The translations under genes and the position numbers were made by a program. Shown one piece after another: positions 7,768-16,486 of a DNA stretch of 53,681 nt. The stretch comes from Thiotrichaceae bacterium (lineage in GTDB: Bacteria; Pseudomonadota; Gammaproteobacteria; Beggiatoales; Beggiatoaceae). The stretch is taken from contig JALXAQ010000162.1 in NCBI GenBank assembly GCA_026991885.1, forward strand, positions 1 to 53,681, given 5' to 3'. Position 1 is the stretch's first letter; the number at the start of each line of letters is the position of its first letter. A model generated the notes under the pieces. That model was given only the letters and a program-made list of their open reading frames with translations. It was not told the DNA's origin and did not search any database.

Positions 7768-9285
7768 ATGAACTTTGAACCAACCAATTATTGTGGTAAA
7801 AAACACAGACGATCAATGTTAAAGCCTCTGGCAGGGGCACTCGTTCTTGCGACAGGCTTATGTGCGGCGCCCGCATCTGCCGTTAATACGGAGATTAACG
7901 GTGTCTATAATGTTTGGGGGATTTCTCAAAATAGTTTCTTTTTTGGGAAAAAGAAAGATTCGTTTGGTAGTGACAATGACAATTATGTTGTTCAAATGTT
8001 GAGATTGAAAGTATCTCTTGCCGATGACAATGATGACATCAAGGCGATTACCCGTTTTGATTTGGCGCAAGGCTGGTGGGGTGTGGATAATGCCGGTGAT
8101 AAGAGTGTCGATGGGGGGCAATTCTACGATAAAGGGACCTTTTTTGATGTGCATGTTGACCATGCTTATTTAGATTTCCGTGTGCCCAATACCGAAAGTC
8201 GTGTCATGGTGGGCCGTTTTCACCACGCATTAGGTAATAAGTTGGTGTTAGACGATGATCTTGATGGCATTAGGTTCATCGCCCCTATGGGGAACTCTAA
8301 ACTGAGTATTTCGTTAGCAAAGCCTTTTGAGGGGGATGTCGATTTAACCGGTCAGGGTGTAACACCTGTTGGTGATCAATCCTTAAACAGCCTCAATGAT
8401 GAAGGCAGTACCGATGATGCCAATATGTTCTCCATTGCCTTTGATCATAAGATGGGTGGGAATAATCTCAGTGCCTGGTATGTCTATTATGCAGATGAAG
8501 GCTATGATGATGGTTCTGCCTATATTACCCAAGGCTTGGGTTATGCTCGACCACGTTTTACGCCGCAAGTCACCGAATTGAATATTTTTGGTGGGGCTGC
8601 CACTTTTAAGATGGGTAGTGTTACATTGAATGGTGAATTCAACTATCTGAGCGGGCAAGATGATATTGCTAATGAGACTTATAATGGCAACAAAAATGAT
8701 AAGAACAACGGTGACTTAGAAGGTTATACGGCCTACCTCGATGCCAAGTTGGGCTTCGGTGAGGGTGGTAAGAGCAATGTGGGCGTAAAATTCGGCATTG
8801 GCTCTGGTGACGATGATCCGACTAGCGGTGAGGGTAATATTACCAAGCTGAAAACACAGGGTTTCTTCTATTTCACCGAAGTTTGGGAAGATTCCATTAT
8901 GCCAGATGTCGCGGGTATCACTCCTCAAGGTATCGGTGCACCGAATACCAAAGGCTATCGTGAGTTTGAAAATACCACAGCAGTACAACTCTATGCTAAC
9001 TTTGCCCTTAGTAAATCCATGTCCATCTTCGGTTCTTATAGCTACATGATGGCGACAGAAGATGTGCATGGATGGAATGCAGATGGGCCTACATCACAGC
9101 TCAGTGATGATATTGGTCAGGAAGTTGATGCGATCTTCAAATGGAAGCTTTATAAAAAGCTCATTTTCTCTTCAAGATTCGGTTACTTCATGCCGGGTGA
9201 TGCAACATTATTGTTGGTGAACGGCAATACCGCCAATGATGATGATGCTTGGGAATGGAAAAACACTTTGGTCTTTAAGTTCTAA
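7768..9285 (+). CDS. Outer-membrane beta-barrel porin
   Basis: The 505-aa protein has a clear signal peptide: a basic start (KKHRRS), hydrophobic LAGALVLATGLCA and cleavage near APASA-V. The mature chain is rich in Gly, Asp and aromatics, alternates hydrophobic residues as in barrel strands (TAYLDAKLGFG, VGVKFGIGSG, SIFGSYSYMMA, LIFSSRFGYFM), and ends in aromatic Phe (WKNTLVFKF), the usual sorting signal for outer-membrane barrels. It probably passes small solutes; the substrate cannot be told. ATG 7768 is chosen over an upstream TTG because AGGGG lies 9 bases before it. Proximity to nap could mean anion import, but the repeat block between them makes an operon unlikely. Confidence 0.8.
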   Translation: MNFEPTNYCGKKHRRSMLKPLAGALVLATGLCAAPASAVNTEINGVYNVWGISQNSFFFGKKKDSFGSDNDNYVVQMLRLKVSLADDNDDIKAITRFDLAQGWWGVDNAGDKSVDGGQFYDKGTFFDVHVDHAYLDFRVPNTESRVMVGRFHHALGNKLVLDDDLDGIRFIAPMGNSKLSISLAKPFEGDVDLTGQGVTPVGDQSLNSLNDEGSTDDANMFSIAFDHKMGGNNLSAWYVYYADEGYDDGSAYITQGLGYARPRFTPQVTELNIFGGAATFKMGSVTLNGEFNYLSGQDDIANETYNGNKNDKNNGDLEGYTAYLDAKLGFGEGGKSNVGVKFGIGSGDDDPTSGEGNITKLKTQGFFYFTEVWEDSIMPDVAGITPQGIGAPNTKGYREFENTTAVQLYANFALSKSMSIFGSYSYMMATEDVHGWNADGPTSQLSDDIGQEVDAIFKWKLYKKLIFSSRFGYFMPGDATLLLVNGNTANDDDAWEWKNTLVFKF

Positions 9286-9308
9286 GAAAGGCGTGAAACC
9301 TTTACTAT

Positions 9309-9379
9309 AGGGATAAGTCAAAACCTTTACTACAGGGATTTTTTTTTAGCAGGGATAAGTCAAAACCTTTACGACAGCC
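9309..9379. repeat. GGGATAAGTCAAAACC repeats, left block
   Basis: About one and a half copies of the 42-bp unit (GGGATAAGTCAAAACC, TTTACTACAGGGAT, nine T, AGCA) start 24 bp after the porin stop. They are inverted relative to the block at 9560-9718, so the two could pair around the element at 9406-9552. Confidence 0.8.
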
Positions 9380-9405
9380 AATTTTTATTCTGCTCGCGGT
9401 GGGTC

Positions 9406-9552
9406 TAGGACTTACGCATTGACAGCTGAAAAATTTTATGTTTGTTAATAAAAACAAAGCCTTAATATTTTTAAACGAGTTGGAGTCCAAAGCTAAAGCT
9501 TTGGACTCCAAGGAGAAAATAAAAAAATTATTTTGTCAATGCGTAAGTCCTA
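9406..9552. mobile_element. 147-bp MITE-like element with 5-bp target duplication
   Basis: Perfect 18-bp terminal inverted repeats, TAGGACTTACGCATTGAC at 9406-9423 and its complement at 9535-9552, bound an AT-rich interior with no transposase gene. The flanks are GGGTC on both sides (9401-9405 and 9553-9557), a direct repeat that looks like a target-site duplication. The interior carries a GGAGTCC-type palindrome (9481-9510). From memory, ends of the GGACTTACGCA kind occur on insertion sequences in cyanobacteria and large sulfur bacteria; the mobilising family is not determined here. Confidence 0.75.
9481..9510. repeat. GGAGTCC palindrome variant inside the MITE-like element
   Basis: TGGAGTCCAAAGC, TAAA, then GCTTTGGACTCCA is a near-perfect 30-bp palindrome. 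It shares the GGAGTCCAA ends of the dispersed family but has AAAGCTTT-type inner bases, like the copy at 16449-16477. It is either part of the MITE or nested in it. Confidence 0.7.
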
Positions 9553-9559
9553 GGGTCTT

Positions 9560-9718
9560 AGACTTATCCCTGTCAAAAAAAAATCCCTGTCGTAAAGGTT
9601 TTGACTTATCCCTGCTAAAAAAAAATCCCTGTAGTTAAGGTTTTGACTTATCCCTGCTAAAAAAAAATCCCTGTAGTTAAGGTTTTGACTTATCCCTGCT
9701 AAAAAAAAATCCCTGTAG
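9560..9718. repeat. 42-bp tandem repeat array upstream of napF
   Basis: Four head-to-tail units with the pattern GGTTTTGACTTATCCCTGCT, nine A, then TCCCTGTAGTTAA, period 42 bp. The last two full units are identical. The array ends 33 bp before the napF start codon, so it occupies the place where the nap promoter is expected. The regular A9 tracts are spaced by four helical turns, which could bend the DNA; this is inference. Confidence 0.85.
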
Positions 9719-9751
9719 TAAGTAAATCAAAAACGCGAAACTCAAAGTCTC

Positions 9752-10231
9752 ATGTCCATCAACCGACTACAATTTCTGCGGGGTGATTTCCGTGGCAAAC
9801 AACAACAACCGTTACGTCCACCTTGGTCAAATAGTGAAAGCGAATTTATTGACACTTGTGAGCGTTGCGGAGAATGTATCAAAGCCTGCCCTGAAAATAT
9901 CTTAGAAAAAGGGCGCGGAGGATACCCCCAAGTCAACTTTCAGCACGGAGAATGCACATTTTGTGAACGCTGTGTCGAACAATGTCCCAATGAAACCCTA
10001 CAAACCACACGTACCCCACCTTGGCCCCTTAAATCCCACATAAAAAACAATTGTTTAACGCAACAAGGCGTTATCTGTTTTAGTTGTCGTGATAGTTGTG
10101 AAGTAGAGGCGATTTATTTTACAATAGCAAAAGTACCTATCCCTGATGTACACATTGATCAATGCAATGGGTGTGGTGCCTGTTATCAAGCTTGTCCAAT
10201 CACGGCAATTACCATTCATCATCCAGTTTAA
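9752..10231 (+). CDS. napF: Ferredoxin-type protein NapF
   Basis: The 159-aa cytoplasmic iron-sulfur protein has four Cys clusters, of which three are clear CxxCxxCxxxCP motifs (CERCGECIKACP, CTFCERCVEQCP, CNGCGACYQACP) and one is degenerate (CFSCRDSC). NapF assists maturation of the nitrate reductase NapA in the cytoplasm. It is the first gene of napFDAGHBC, the same order as in E. coli. No good Shine-Dalgarno precedes the ATG, and the promoter region is displaced by the 42-bp array, so expression control may be unusual. Confidence 0.9.
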   Translation: MSINRLQFLRGDFRGKQQQPLRPPWSNSESEFIDTCERCGECIKACPENILEKGRGGYPQVNFQHGECTFCERCVEQCPNETLQTTRTPPWPLKSHIKNNCLTQQGVICFSCRDSCEVEAIYFTIAKVPIPDVHIDQCNGCGACYQACPITAITIHHPV

Positions 10232-10232
10232 A

Positions 10233-10255
10233 GGAGTCCAAGATTTATCTTGGAC
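10233..10255. repeat. GGAGTCC palindromic repeat, copy between napF and napD
   Basis: A perfect copy of the dispersed palindrome (GGAGTCCAAGAT...ATCTTGGAC) occupies most of the 35-bp napF-napD gap, beginning two bases after the napF stop. It could form a hairpin in the nap mRNA just before the napD start. Confidence 0.85.
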
Positions 10256-10266
10256 AGCGAAAATTT

Positions 10267-10527
10267 ATGAATATTTCTGGTGTGCTGGTGCATACGATTC
10301 CTGAACAGGCAGATGAAATCAAAACACGCCTGATGGAAATCCCCGGTGTGGAAATCCACGCCGTCACAGAAAACGGGCGTTTAATTGTCACGATTGAGGA
10401 TGACGATGAAAAAGTGGTCGCGGATAGGGCACTTAACCTCCACCAATGTGAGGGCGTGATTTCCGCTGCTATGGTTTACCAGTATGGTAATGACGATGAG
10501 GACTTTGAAGAGGAAATCTCAATATGA
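10267..10527 (+). CDS. napD: NapD chaperone for nitrate reductase
   Basis: The 86-aa protein matches NapD by size, position and sequence: [14 protein letters not shown] at the start, [20 protein letters not shown] in the middle and an acidic C-terminus. NapD binds the Tat signal peptide of NapA and holds it until the molybdenum cofactor is inserted. The ATG at 10267 is chosen because it begins the conserved NISGV motif; the same frame is open further upstream within napF. Its stop overlaps the napA start as ATGA. Confidence 0.88.
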   Translation: MNISGVLVHTIPEQADEIKTRLMEIPGVEIHAVTENGRLIVTIEDDDEKVVADRALNLHQCEGVISAAMVYQYGNDDEDFEEEISI

Positions 10528-13031
10528 AAATAACCAGACGAGAGTTTATCAAAGCAAATGCTATCGCGGCAACCGCTGCCGCCGCCGGCGTGACTCTCCC
10601 CCAAACAGCGATTGCCGCTAGCGGAAAAGACAAAATCCGTTGGGATAAAGCCGTTTGTCGATTCTGTGGTACCGGTTGCAGCGTACTCGTCGGCACCCAA
10701 AATGATCGCGTTGTGGCAACGCAAGGCGATCCCGATGCACCCGTTAATCGTGGACTCAACTGTATAAAAGGCTACTTTTTGTCCAAGATAATGTACGGAA
10801 AAGACCGATTGACCAAACCCCTGTTGCGTATGACAGACGGAGAATATGACAAAGAGGGAGAATTTACCCCCATTTCTTGGGATCAAGCCTTTGACATTAT
10901 GGCTGAAAAATTCAAAGATGCGCTCAAAGAAAAAGGCCCAAGTGCCGTTGGCATGTTTGGCTCAGGACAATGGACAATCTGGGAAGGCTACGCCGGTGTC
11001 AAACTCATGAAAGCCGGTTTTCGCTCCAACAACATCGACCCCAATGCACGTCACTGTATGGCCTCTGCGGTTGGTGGATTTATGCGTACTTTCGGTGCCG
11101 ATGAACCCATGGGCTGTTATGATGACTTAGAACATGCCGATGCCTTTGTCTTATGGGGCGCCAACATGTCAGAAATGCACCCCATTTTATGGTCACGTCT
11201 CACAGATCGCCGCTTGACAGCCTCACATGTTAAAGTCGCCGTTTTATCGACTTTTAAAAATCGCAACTTTGACTTAGCAGATATTCCCATCGTTTTCAAG
11301 CCACAGACGGATTTGGCTATTCTCAACTATATTGCCAACTACATCATCCAAAGTGGTAACGTCAACAAAGAATTTGTCAAAAAACACGTTAATTTCCGTA
11401 TTGGTAATACCGATATTGGTTATGGCTTACGTCCAGAAGATCCGAGAGAACAGGCGGCTGAAAACGCTAAAAAGGCGGGCGGTTCTAAACCAGCTACTTT
11501 TGAAGAGTACAAAAAATTTGTCGCTAAATACACCCTCGACTATGTTCATGAACTGTCTGGCGTGCCCAAAGACAAATTAGAAAGCCTCGCAAAACTCTAC
11601 GCCGATCCCAAGATTAAAGTCACCTCCTACTGGACGATGGGATTCAACCAACATACTCGTGGCACATGGGTTAATCAAATGTGCTACCACATCCACCTGC
11701 TCACCGGCAAAATCTCCGAACCCGGCAATGGCCCATTTTCTCTGACCGGCCAACCTTCAGCCTGTGGCACCGCCCGCGAAGTCGGCACCTTTGCCCACCG
11801 TTTACCCGCTGACTTAGTCGTCAAGAAAAAAGAACACCGTGATTTTTCAGAAAAAATATGGAAATTGCCCGAAGGGACTATCGAACCAAAGCCGGGCTAT
11901 CATGCCGTGTTGCAAAATCGTATGCTCAAAGATGGCAAACTCAATGCCTACTGGGTGCAATGCACGAATAACGTACAAGCGGCTGCCAACTTAAATGAAG
12001 AAACTTTGCCCGGCTACCGTAATCCCGATAATTTCATTGTTGTATCCGACCCCTATCCCACCGTCACTGCCCTATCAGCCGACTTGATTTTACCCACCGC
12101 CATGTGGACGGAAAAAGAAGGCGCCTATGGTAATGCCGAGCGGCGCTCCCAATTTTGGCGGCAACAAGTTAAGGCACCGGGAGAGGCCAAATCTGATCTT
12201 TGGCAAACGGTAGAATTTTCTAAACGCTTTAAAGTAGAAGAAGTTTGGCCTGAAGAGCTAATTGCCAAAAAACCTGAATATCGGGGTAAAACCCTGTACG
12301 ACATCCTGTTTGCGAATGGGCAGGTTGACAAATATCCTAAACAAGAAGTGAAAGACCCGGTGGGCAACGTTTACTATAACGATGAAATGGAACATTTTGG
12401 CTTTTATCTACAAAAAGGACTTTATGAAGAATATCGCCTATTCGGCTTAGAAGGCCCGAAAAAAGGCCATGAATTAGCCACGTTTGACCAATATCATCAA
12501 TCGCGTGGACTACGCTGGCCAGTGATCGATGGCAAAGAGACCCTGTGGCGTTACCGCGAAGGTTACGATCCCCATGTACCAAAAGGAGCGGGCATACAAT
12601 TTTACGGCAACCCCGATGGCAAAGCGAAAATCTTTGCCTTGCCCTATGAGCCGCCAGCGGAAGTGCCCGACGATGAATATGATTTATGGCTCGTCACAGG
12701 GCGTGTTTTAGAACACTGGCACTCAGGCTCCATGACGCGGCGTGTGCCTGAACTCTACCGAGCTTTCCCGGATGCTGTTGTCTTTATGCACCGTAAAGAT
12801 GCTAAAAAACGAGGCTTGCGACGTGGAATGACCGCTAAGCTCCAAACGCGACGCGGTGAAATTACGGCCAAAGTTGAAACACGGGGACGTAATCGACCAC
12901 CAGAAGGTCTTGTCTTTATTCCCTGGTTTGATGCCAGTCGATTGGTCAACAAATTAACCTTAGATGCGACTTGTCCCATTTCAAAAGAAACCGACTACAA
13001 AAAATGTGCAGTGAAAATTGAAAGGGGTTAA
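10524..13031 (+). CDS. napA: Periplasmic nitrate reductase catalytic subunit NapA
   Basis: The 835-aa molybdoenzyme reduces nitrate to nitrite in the periplasm. A Tat signal (TRREFIK, then an alanine-rich hydrophobic stretch ending QTAIAA) is present. One [4Fe-4S] cluster is bound by C45, C48, C52 and C80 (CRFCGTGC...LNC). The molybdenum ligand is C178 in NARHCMASA. bis-MGD-binding segments such as [14 protein letters not shown]-like [18 protein letters not shown] and [16 protein letters not shown] are intact. Length is very near E. coli NapA (828). It starts inside the napD stop and ends 2 bases before napG. Confidence 0.97.
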   Translation: MKITRREFIKANAIAATAAAAGVTLPQTAIAASGKDKIRWDKAVCRFCGTGCSVLVGTQNDRVVATQGDPDAPVNRGLNCIKGYFLSKIMYGKDRLTKPLLRMTDGEYDKEGEFTPISWDQAFDIMAEKFKDALKEKGPSAVGMFGSGQWTIWEGYAGVKLMKAGFRSNNIDPNARHCMASAVGGFMRTFGADEPMGCYDDLEHADAFVLWGANMSEMHPILWSRLTDRRLTASHVKVAVLSTFKNRNFDLADIPIVFKPQTDLAILNYIANYIIQSGNVNKEFVKKHVNFRIGNTDIGYGLRPEDPREQAAENAKKAGGSKPATFEEYKKFVAKYTLDYVHELSGVPKDKLESLAKLYADPKIKVTSYWTMGFNQHTRGTWVNQMCYHIHLLTGKISEPGNGPFSLTGQPSACGTAREVGTFAHRLPADLVVKKKEHRDFSEKIWKLPEGTIEPKPGYHAVLQNRMLKDGKLNAYWVQCTNNVQAAANLNEETLPGYRNPDNFIVVSDPYPTVTALSADLILPTAMWTEKEGAYGNAERRSQFWRQQVKAPGEAKSDLWQTVEFSKRFKVEEVWPEELIAKKPEYRGKTLYDILFANGQVDKYPKQEVKDPVGNVYYNDEMEHFGFYLQKGLYEEYRLFGLEGPKKGHELATFDQYHQSRGLRWPVIDGKETLWRYREGYDPHVPKGAGIQFYGNPDGKAKIFALPYEPPAEVPDDEYDLWLVTGRVLEHWHSGSMTRRVPELYRAFPDAVVFMHRKDAKKRGLRRGMTAKLQTRRGEITAKVETRGRNRPPEGLVFIPWFDASRLVNKLTLDATCPISKETDYKKCAVKIERG

Positions 13032-13033
13032 CA

Positions 13034-13798
13034 ATGGACTCCCTCAACCGTCGACGCTTTCTCATTGAGACAGCCATTACTGCTTGCGGCGTCAGCCTTT
13101 TTGGTGCTGGCTTGGCACTGTACGCCCGTCAAGCCAGTTCACTGCCCGCCTACGCGATCAGACCCCCAGGCGCCTTGCCCGAAGAGGATTTTCTAGGTGC
13201 CTGTATTCGTTGTGGATTATGTGTACGGGATTGTCCTTATGACACATTGCGCTTAGCAGAGCTTGGAGAAAAAATCCCTTTAGGGACACCTTATTTCTTA
13301 GCGCGTGACATTCCTTGTGAAATGTGCGAAGACATTCCTTGTGTCAAAGCCTGTCCTACTGGGGCTTTAGAGCCTGAACTGACCGATATTAATGATGCCC
13401 GCATGGGGCTGGCAGTGTTGTCGGATCATGAGACTTGTCTCAATTTCCTGGGGCTACGTTGTGATGTATGCTATCGAATTTGTCCGCTGATTGATGAAGC
13501 GATTACCTTGGATATGCAACATAACCGACGCAGTGGCAAACATGCCCTATTTCTCCCGGTGGTACATTCTGAATATTGCACCGGTTGCGGTAAATGTGAA
13601 CGAGCCTGTGTTTTACCGGTTGCGGCCATAAAAGTATTTCCTAAACAATTAGTGAAAGGGGAATTGGGGCACCATTACCGCTTGGGTTGGAAAGAAAAAG
13701 AGAAAGCTGGGGGGAGCTTGGTAAAAGACGTGCTTGATCTCCCTGATAGAATGCCGGACAACGGGCTTAACCTTCCCAAGATACCGGAGGGGCTATGA
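13034..13798 (+). CDS. napG: Ferredoxin-type quinol-oxidising subunit NapG
   Basis: The 254-aa protein carries an N-terminal Tat-like NRRRFLIE motif and hydrophobic segment, then four Cys clusters for [4Fe-4S] centres ([47 protein letters not shown]). NapG with NapH forms a route that moves electrons from quinol to NapC and NapAB. It begins 2 bases after the napA stop, and its stop overlaps napH as ATGA. Confidence 0.93.
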   Translation: MDSLNRRRFLIETAITACGVSLFGAGLALYARQASSLPAYAIRPPGALPEEDFLGACIRCGLCVRDCPYDTLRLAELGEKIPLGTPYFLARDIPCEMCEDIPCVKACPTGALEPELTDINDARMGLAVLSDHETCLNFLGLRCDVCYRICPLIDEAITLDMQHNRRSGKHALFLPVVHSEYCTGCGKCERACVLPVAAIKVFPKQLVKGELGHHYRLGWKEKEKAGGSLVKDVLDLPDRMPDNGLNLPKIPEGL

Positions 13799-14604
13799 AA
13801 GTTTGGTTTAGCCATTACAAGTGGCTATTATTACGGCGACTGACTCAACTCATCATTCTGAGCCTGTTTCTACTGGGTCCTTGGTTTGGAATATGGATAG
13901 TCAAAGGCAATCTAGCTTCCAGTCTCACCTTAGACGTATTACCACTCACTGATCCTTATGTATTGCTCCAATCCCTGTTTGCTGGACAGACGCTGGAAAC
14001 GGCAGCACTGACGGGTGCTCTGATAGTATTGATTTTCTACCTGATCGTCGGAGGGCGCGTCTATTGTTCGTGGGTGTGTCCGATCAATATTGTCACTGAC
14101 GTGGCAGCCAATTTGCGTGAACGTTTAAATATCAAAGGAGGCACCTCAATTTCCCGCGCAACGCGCTATTGGCTCTTAGCTATAAGCCTCATTGTAGCCT
14201 GGCTAACCGGCACCATTGCTTGGGAATTGATAAATCCCGTCTCTATGGTCTATCGTGGACTCATATTTGGCATGGGCTTAGCGTGGGGCATCGTCGTCGC
14301 GATATTTCTTTTTGACCTTTTGATGAGCAAACGGGGCTGGTGTAGTCACCTATGTCCCGTCGGAGCATTCTATAGCCTACTGGGAAAATACAGTCTATTG
14401 CGGATCAGTGCCAGCAAACGCGAACAGTGTGACGACTGTATGGATTGTTTCAAAGTCTGTCCAGAACCCCAAGTCATCAAACCAGCACTCAAAGGGCAAC
14501 AAAGTCCAGTGATTTTGTCACCTAATTGTACCAATTGTGGTCAATGTATTGACATTTGTGATCGAGATGTTTTTAATTTCAGTACTCGATTTAATAGCAA
14601 TTAA
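13795..14604 (+). CDS. napH: Membrane quinol dehydrogenase subunit NapH
   Basis: The 269-aa protein has four hydrophobic segments ([60 protein letters not shown]) with cytoplasmic [10 protein letters not shown] and [10 protein letters not shown] motifs. Two C-terminal [4Fe-4S] motifs ([23 protein letters not shown]) follow. NapH anchors NapG and feeds electrons from quinol to the nitrate reductase. A long fold-back element begins right after its stop. Confidence 0.93.
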   Translation: MKVWFSHYKWLLLRRLTQLIILSLFLLGPWFGIWIVKGNLASSLTLDVLPLTDPYVLLQSLFAGQTLETAALTGALIVLIFYLIVGGRVYCSWVCPINIVTDVAANLRERLNIKGGTSISRATRYWLLAISLIVAWLTGTIAWELINPVSMVYRGLIFGMGLAWGIVVAIFLFDLLMSKRGWCSHLCPVGAFYSLLGKYSLLRISASKREQCDDCMDCFKVCPEPQVIKPALKGQQSPVILSPNCTNCGQCIDICDRDVFNFSTRFNSN

Positions 14605-14605
14605 C

Positions 14606-14786
14606 TTTCTCTTGTTCCTTTGCCTCGCAAAAATGCCATCGCCTAACAGGGGCAACCATAAAGAATTGCCTTCCGAGGCAAAAGTTTTCGCCTCGGAAAC
14701 ATAAAATGCGGTCCTCTGTAGGGGCAATCCCTTGTGGTTGCCCCTGTTAGGCGATGGCATTGACGCGAGGCAAAGGAACGAGAAAA
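14606..14786. repeat. 181-bp fold-back element between napH and napB
   Basis: Arms of about 65 bp (14606-14670 and 14721-14786) are nearly complementary: TCGTTCCTTTGCCTCGC, CATCGCCTAACAGGGGCAACC and ATTGCC on each. The centre holds a second hairpin, TTCCGAGGC/GCCTCGGAA (14671-14698). It begins two bases after the napH stop and ends 17 bases before napB, so it must be transcribed in the nap mRNA. A related element is at 15924-16032 and a single arm near 52477-52500. It contains no transposase. Confidence 0.85.
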
Positions 14787-14803
14787 TTAAGGAGAATGTT
14801 TTT

Positions 14804-15259
14804 ATGAAAAAATCATTTTTTTTATTCACTTTAGTTTTAGCACTTCCCCAAGTTTCCCAGTCACAAGAAGGCTGGGGCATGGAAGAAGGACCACAGTCCT
14901 TACGGGGTAGCAACGCCACTGAGGCTGCTTCTGAAACGCCCACTTGGAAAAGGTTGCCGCCTGATCATGATCCGATCCAGCGCAATTATGTGCAACAACC
15001 GCCCATGATTCCTCATAAGATTGAGGGGTATAAAATCACATTGAGATACAACAAATGTCTTACCTGTCATAGTTGGGCCAATGCTCCCAAAAAAAACGCG
15101 ACTAAGGTTAGCCTGACTCATTTCAAAGATCGGGATGGCAACGAATTAGCCAATATTGCCCCTCGGCGTTATTTCTGTACTCAGTGTCACGTCCCCCAAG
15201 TCGAGGCAAAACCCTTGGTAGAAAATACATTTCAACCCGTACAGACTCTACGACGATAA
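14804..15259 (+). CDS. napB: Diheme cytochrome c subunit NapB
   Basis: The 151-aa electron-transfer subunit of periplasmic nitrate reductase has a Sec signal peptide (MKKSFFLFTLVLALPQVSQS) and two CxxCH heme motifs (CLTCHSW and CTQCHVP), with PPMIPHKIEGY before the first, typical of NapB. The start is ATG 14804, with AAGGAG 9 bases upstream. Upstream codons in the same frame fall in the fold-back repeat and are not part of the protein. Confidence 0.94.
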   Translation: MKKSFFLFTLVLALPQVSQSQEGWGMEEGPQSLRGSNATEAASETPTWKRLPPDHDPIQRNYVQQPPMIPHKIEGYKITLRYNKCLTCHSWANAPKKNATKVSLTHFKDRDGNELANIAPRRYFCTQCHVPQVEAKPLVENTFQPVQTLRR

Positions 15260-15281
15260 TGCGGAAAGAGGATAATTTTCT

Positions 15282-15893
15282 ATGAGCAATAATCAAGCAC
15301 CTCAGAAAAAGATTTCAGCAGAGGACTGGAAAAACCATACACGTTCACTGGCGATCGGCATGTTAGTCCTTGGCTTCATGGCTGGTATTATTTTCTGGGG
15401 AGGATTTAATACGGCCTTGGAAGTGACGAATACGGAAGCGTTTTGTATTTCCTGTCACGAAATGGAAGAAAATGTCTATCAAGAGTATCAAGATACGATT
15501 CACTACAACAATCGCACAGGCGTACGTGCCACTTGCCCCGACTGCCATGTGCCTAAAGATTGGATATTCAAGGTAGTACGCAAAATCCAAGCGAGCAATG
15601 AGTTATTCCACAAGGTCCTGGGCACGATTGATACGCCAGAAAAGTTTGAAGCAAAGCGCCTAGAATTGGCGAGACATGTTTGGGCAACGATGAAAGCGAC
15701 CGACTCTAGGGAATGTCGCAACTGCCATGATAAGGATTCAATGGACTATACCAAACAAGGGCAACGTGCTGTCAAACAACACATCAAAGGTTTTGACGAA
15801 AATCAAACTTGTATTGATTGCCACAAGGGCATAGCCCATTCTTTGCCGGCGTTGTATGAAGTTGATCCGAGTGCAGCGATAGGTGGTGAGTAG
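15282..15893 (+). CDS. napC: Tetraheme quinol dehydrogenase NapC
   Basis: The 203-aa NapC/NirT-family protein has a short cytoplasmic tail, one transmembrane anchor (about residues 22-45, LAIGMLVLGFMAGIIFW) and four CxxCH motifs in the periplasmic part (CISCHEM, CPDCHVP, CRNCHDK, CIDCHKG). It oxidises menaquinol or ubiquinol and passes electrons to NapB. An AGAGGA ribosome site precedes the ATG. It is the last nap gene. Confidence 0.94.
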   Translation: MSNNQAPQKKISAEDWKNHTRSLAIGMLVLGFMAGIIFWGGFNTALEVTNTEAFCISCHEMEENVYQEYQDTIHYNNRTGVRATCPDCHVPKDWIFKVVRKIQASNELFHKVLGTIDTPEKFEAKRLELARHVWATMKATDSRECRNCHDKDSMDYTKQGQRAVKQHIKGFDENQTCIDCHKGIAHSLPALYEVDPSAAIGGE

Positions 15894-15923
15894 TTTTTCA
15901 GAAAAAGTAATTTAATGTCACAA

Positions 15924-16032
15924 AGGGCAACCATAAAGGATTGCCCCTACATACAATATTCGCCTGTTTCCGAGGCAAAAGTTTTCGCGCGCGAAAACTT
16001 TTGCCTCGGAAGGCAATCCCTTGTGGTTGCCC
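15924..16032. repeat. Fold-back element after napC with 44-bp perfect palindrome
   Basis: Outer arms AGGGCAACCATAAAGGATTG and the complement of AGGGCAACCACAAGGGATTG flank a perfect 44-bp palindrome at 15968-16011 (TTCCGAGGCAAAAGTTTTCG and its complement). It shares arms and core with the element at 14606-14786, so the two are members of one family. It could act as the end or a stabilising hairpin of the nap transcript; no T-run follows. Confidence 0.85.
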
Positions 16033-16081
16033 TGAGCGTAATTATTTATCTGAACATCTATATAATAGAGGATAGTAAATA

Positions 16082-16426
16082 ATGAGTGTACTTGAAGTGA
16101 ATGGCAAATCCATTCAAAGAGATGAAGAAGGTTATTTGGTTCAGCCAGACAACTGGAATGAGAAAGTAGCAGAACAATTGGCAGAGGAAGAAGAAATAAA
16201 ACTGATTGATCTGCATTGGAATGTCATAAAATTCATGCGGGATTATTACAATGAGCACCGGATTATTCCTGATGCTCGTTTTGTTATCAAATACCTAGCT
16301 GAAGAACTCGAAATCGGGAAAAAAGAGGCTAGAAGGCGTTTATTTGAATTATTTCCTTATGGTTATGTCAAGCAGGCTTGCAAAATTGCGGGCATGAGAC
16401 GACCTAGAGGATGGAGTACTGGTTAA
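16082..16426 (+). CDS. DsrC/TusE-family protein lacking the penultimate Cys
   Basis: The 114-aa protein aligns by eye with DsrC/TusE sulfur-carrier proteins: MSVLEVNGKSIQRDEEGYL at the N-terminus, WNVIKFMRDYY in the middle and KQACKIAGMRRPRG near the C-terminus. The upstream Cys of the swinging arm (QAC) is present, but the chain ends GWSTG instead of a penultimate Cys (GCV/ECI). It therefore cannot form the trisulfide-type arm chemistry of true DsrC, nor use the single terminal Cys of TusE. Such Cys-deficient relatives are thought to be regulatory. GAGG lies 10 bases upstream of the start. It follows napC, perhaps as part of the respiratory locus. Confidence 0.82.
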   Translation: MSVLEVNGKSIQRDEEGYLVQPDNWNEKVAEQLAEEEEIKLIDLHWNVIKFMRDYYNEHRIIPDARFVIKYLAEELEIGKKEARRRLFELFPYGYVKQACKIAGMRRPRGWSTG

Positions 16427-16448
16427 GCTCGCCTACACCTGATATTTT

Positions 16449-16477
16449 GGAGTCCAAAGCTTTAGCTTTGGTGCTCC
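16449..16477. repeat. GGAGTCC palindrome variant between convergent genes
   Basis: GGAGTCCAAAGC-TTTA-GCTTTGGTGCTCC is a near-palindrome in the 60-bp gap between the convergent DsrC-like and LolA-like genes. It could serve as a bidirectional hairpin, but there is no T-run on either side. Confidence 0.65.
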
Positions 16478-16486
16478 AAAATACAC

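Noticed and set aside
9305-9638. Two opposite open frames of 66-68 codons in the array upstream of napF
   Set aside because: They translate the 42-bp repeats (KGFDLSLLKKNPC again and again) and cross the MITE-like element. Repeat artefacts.
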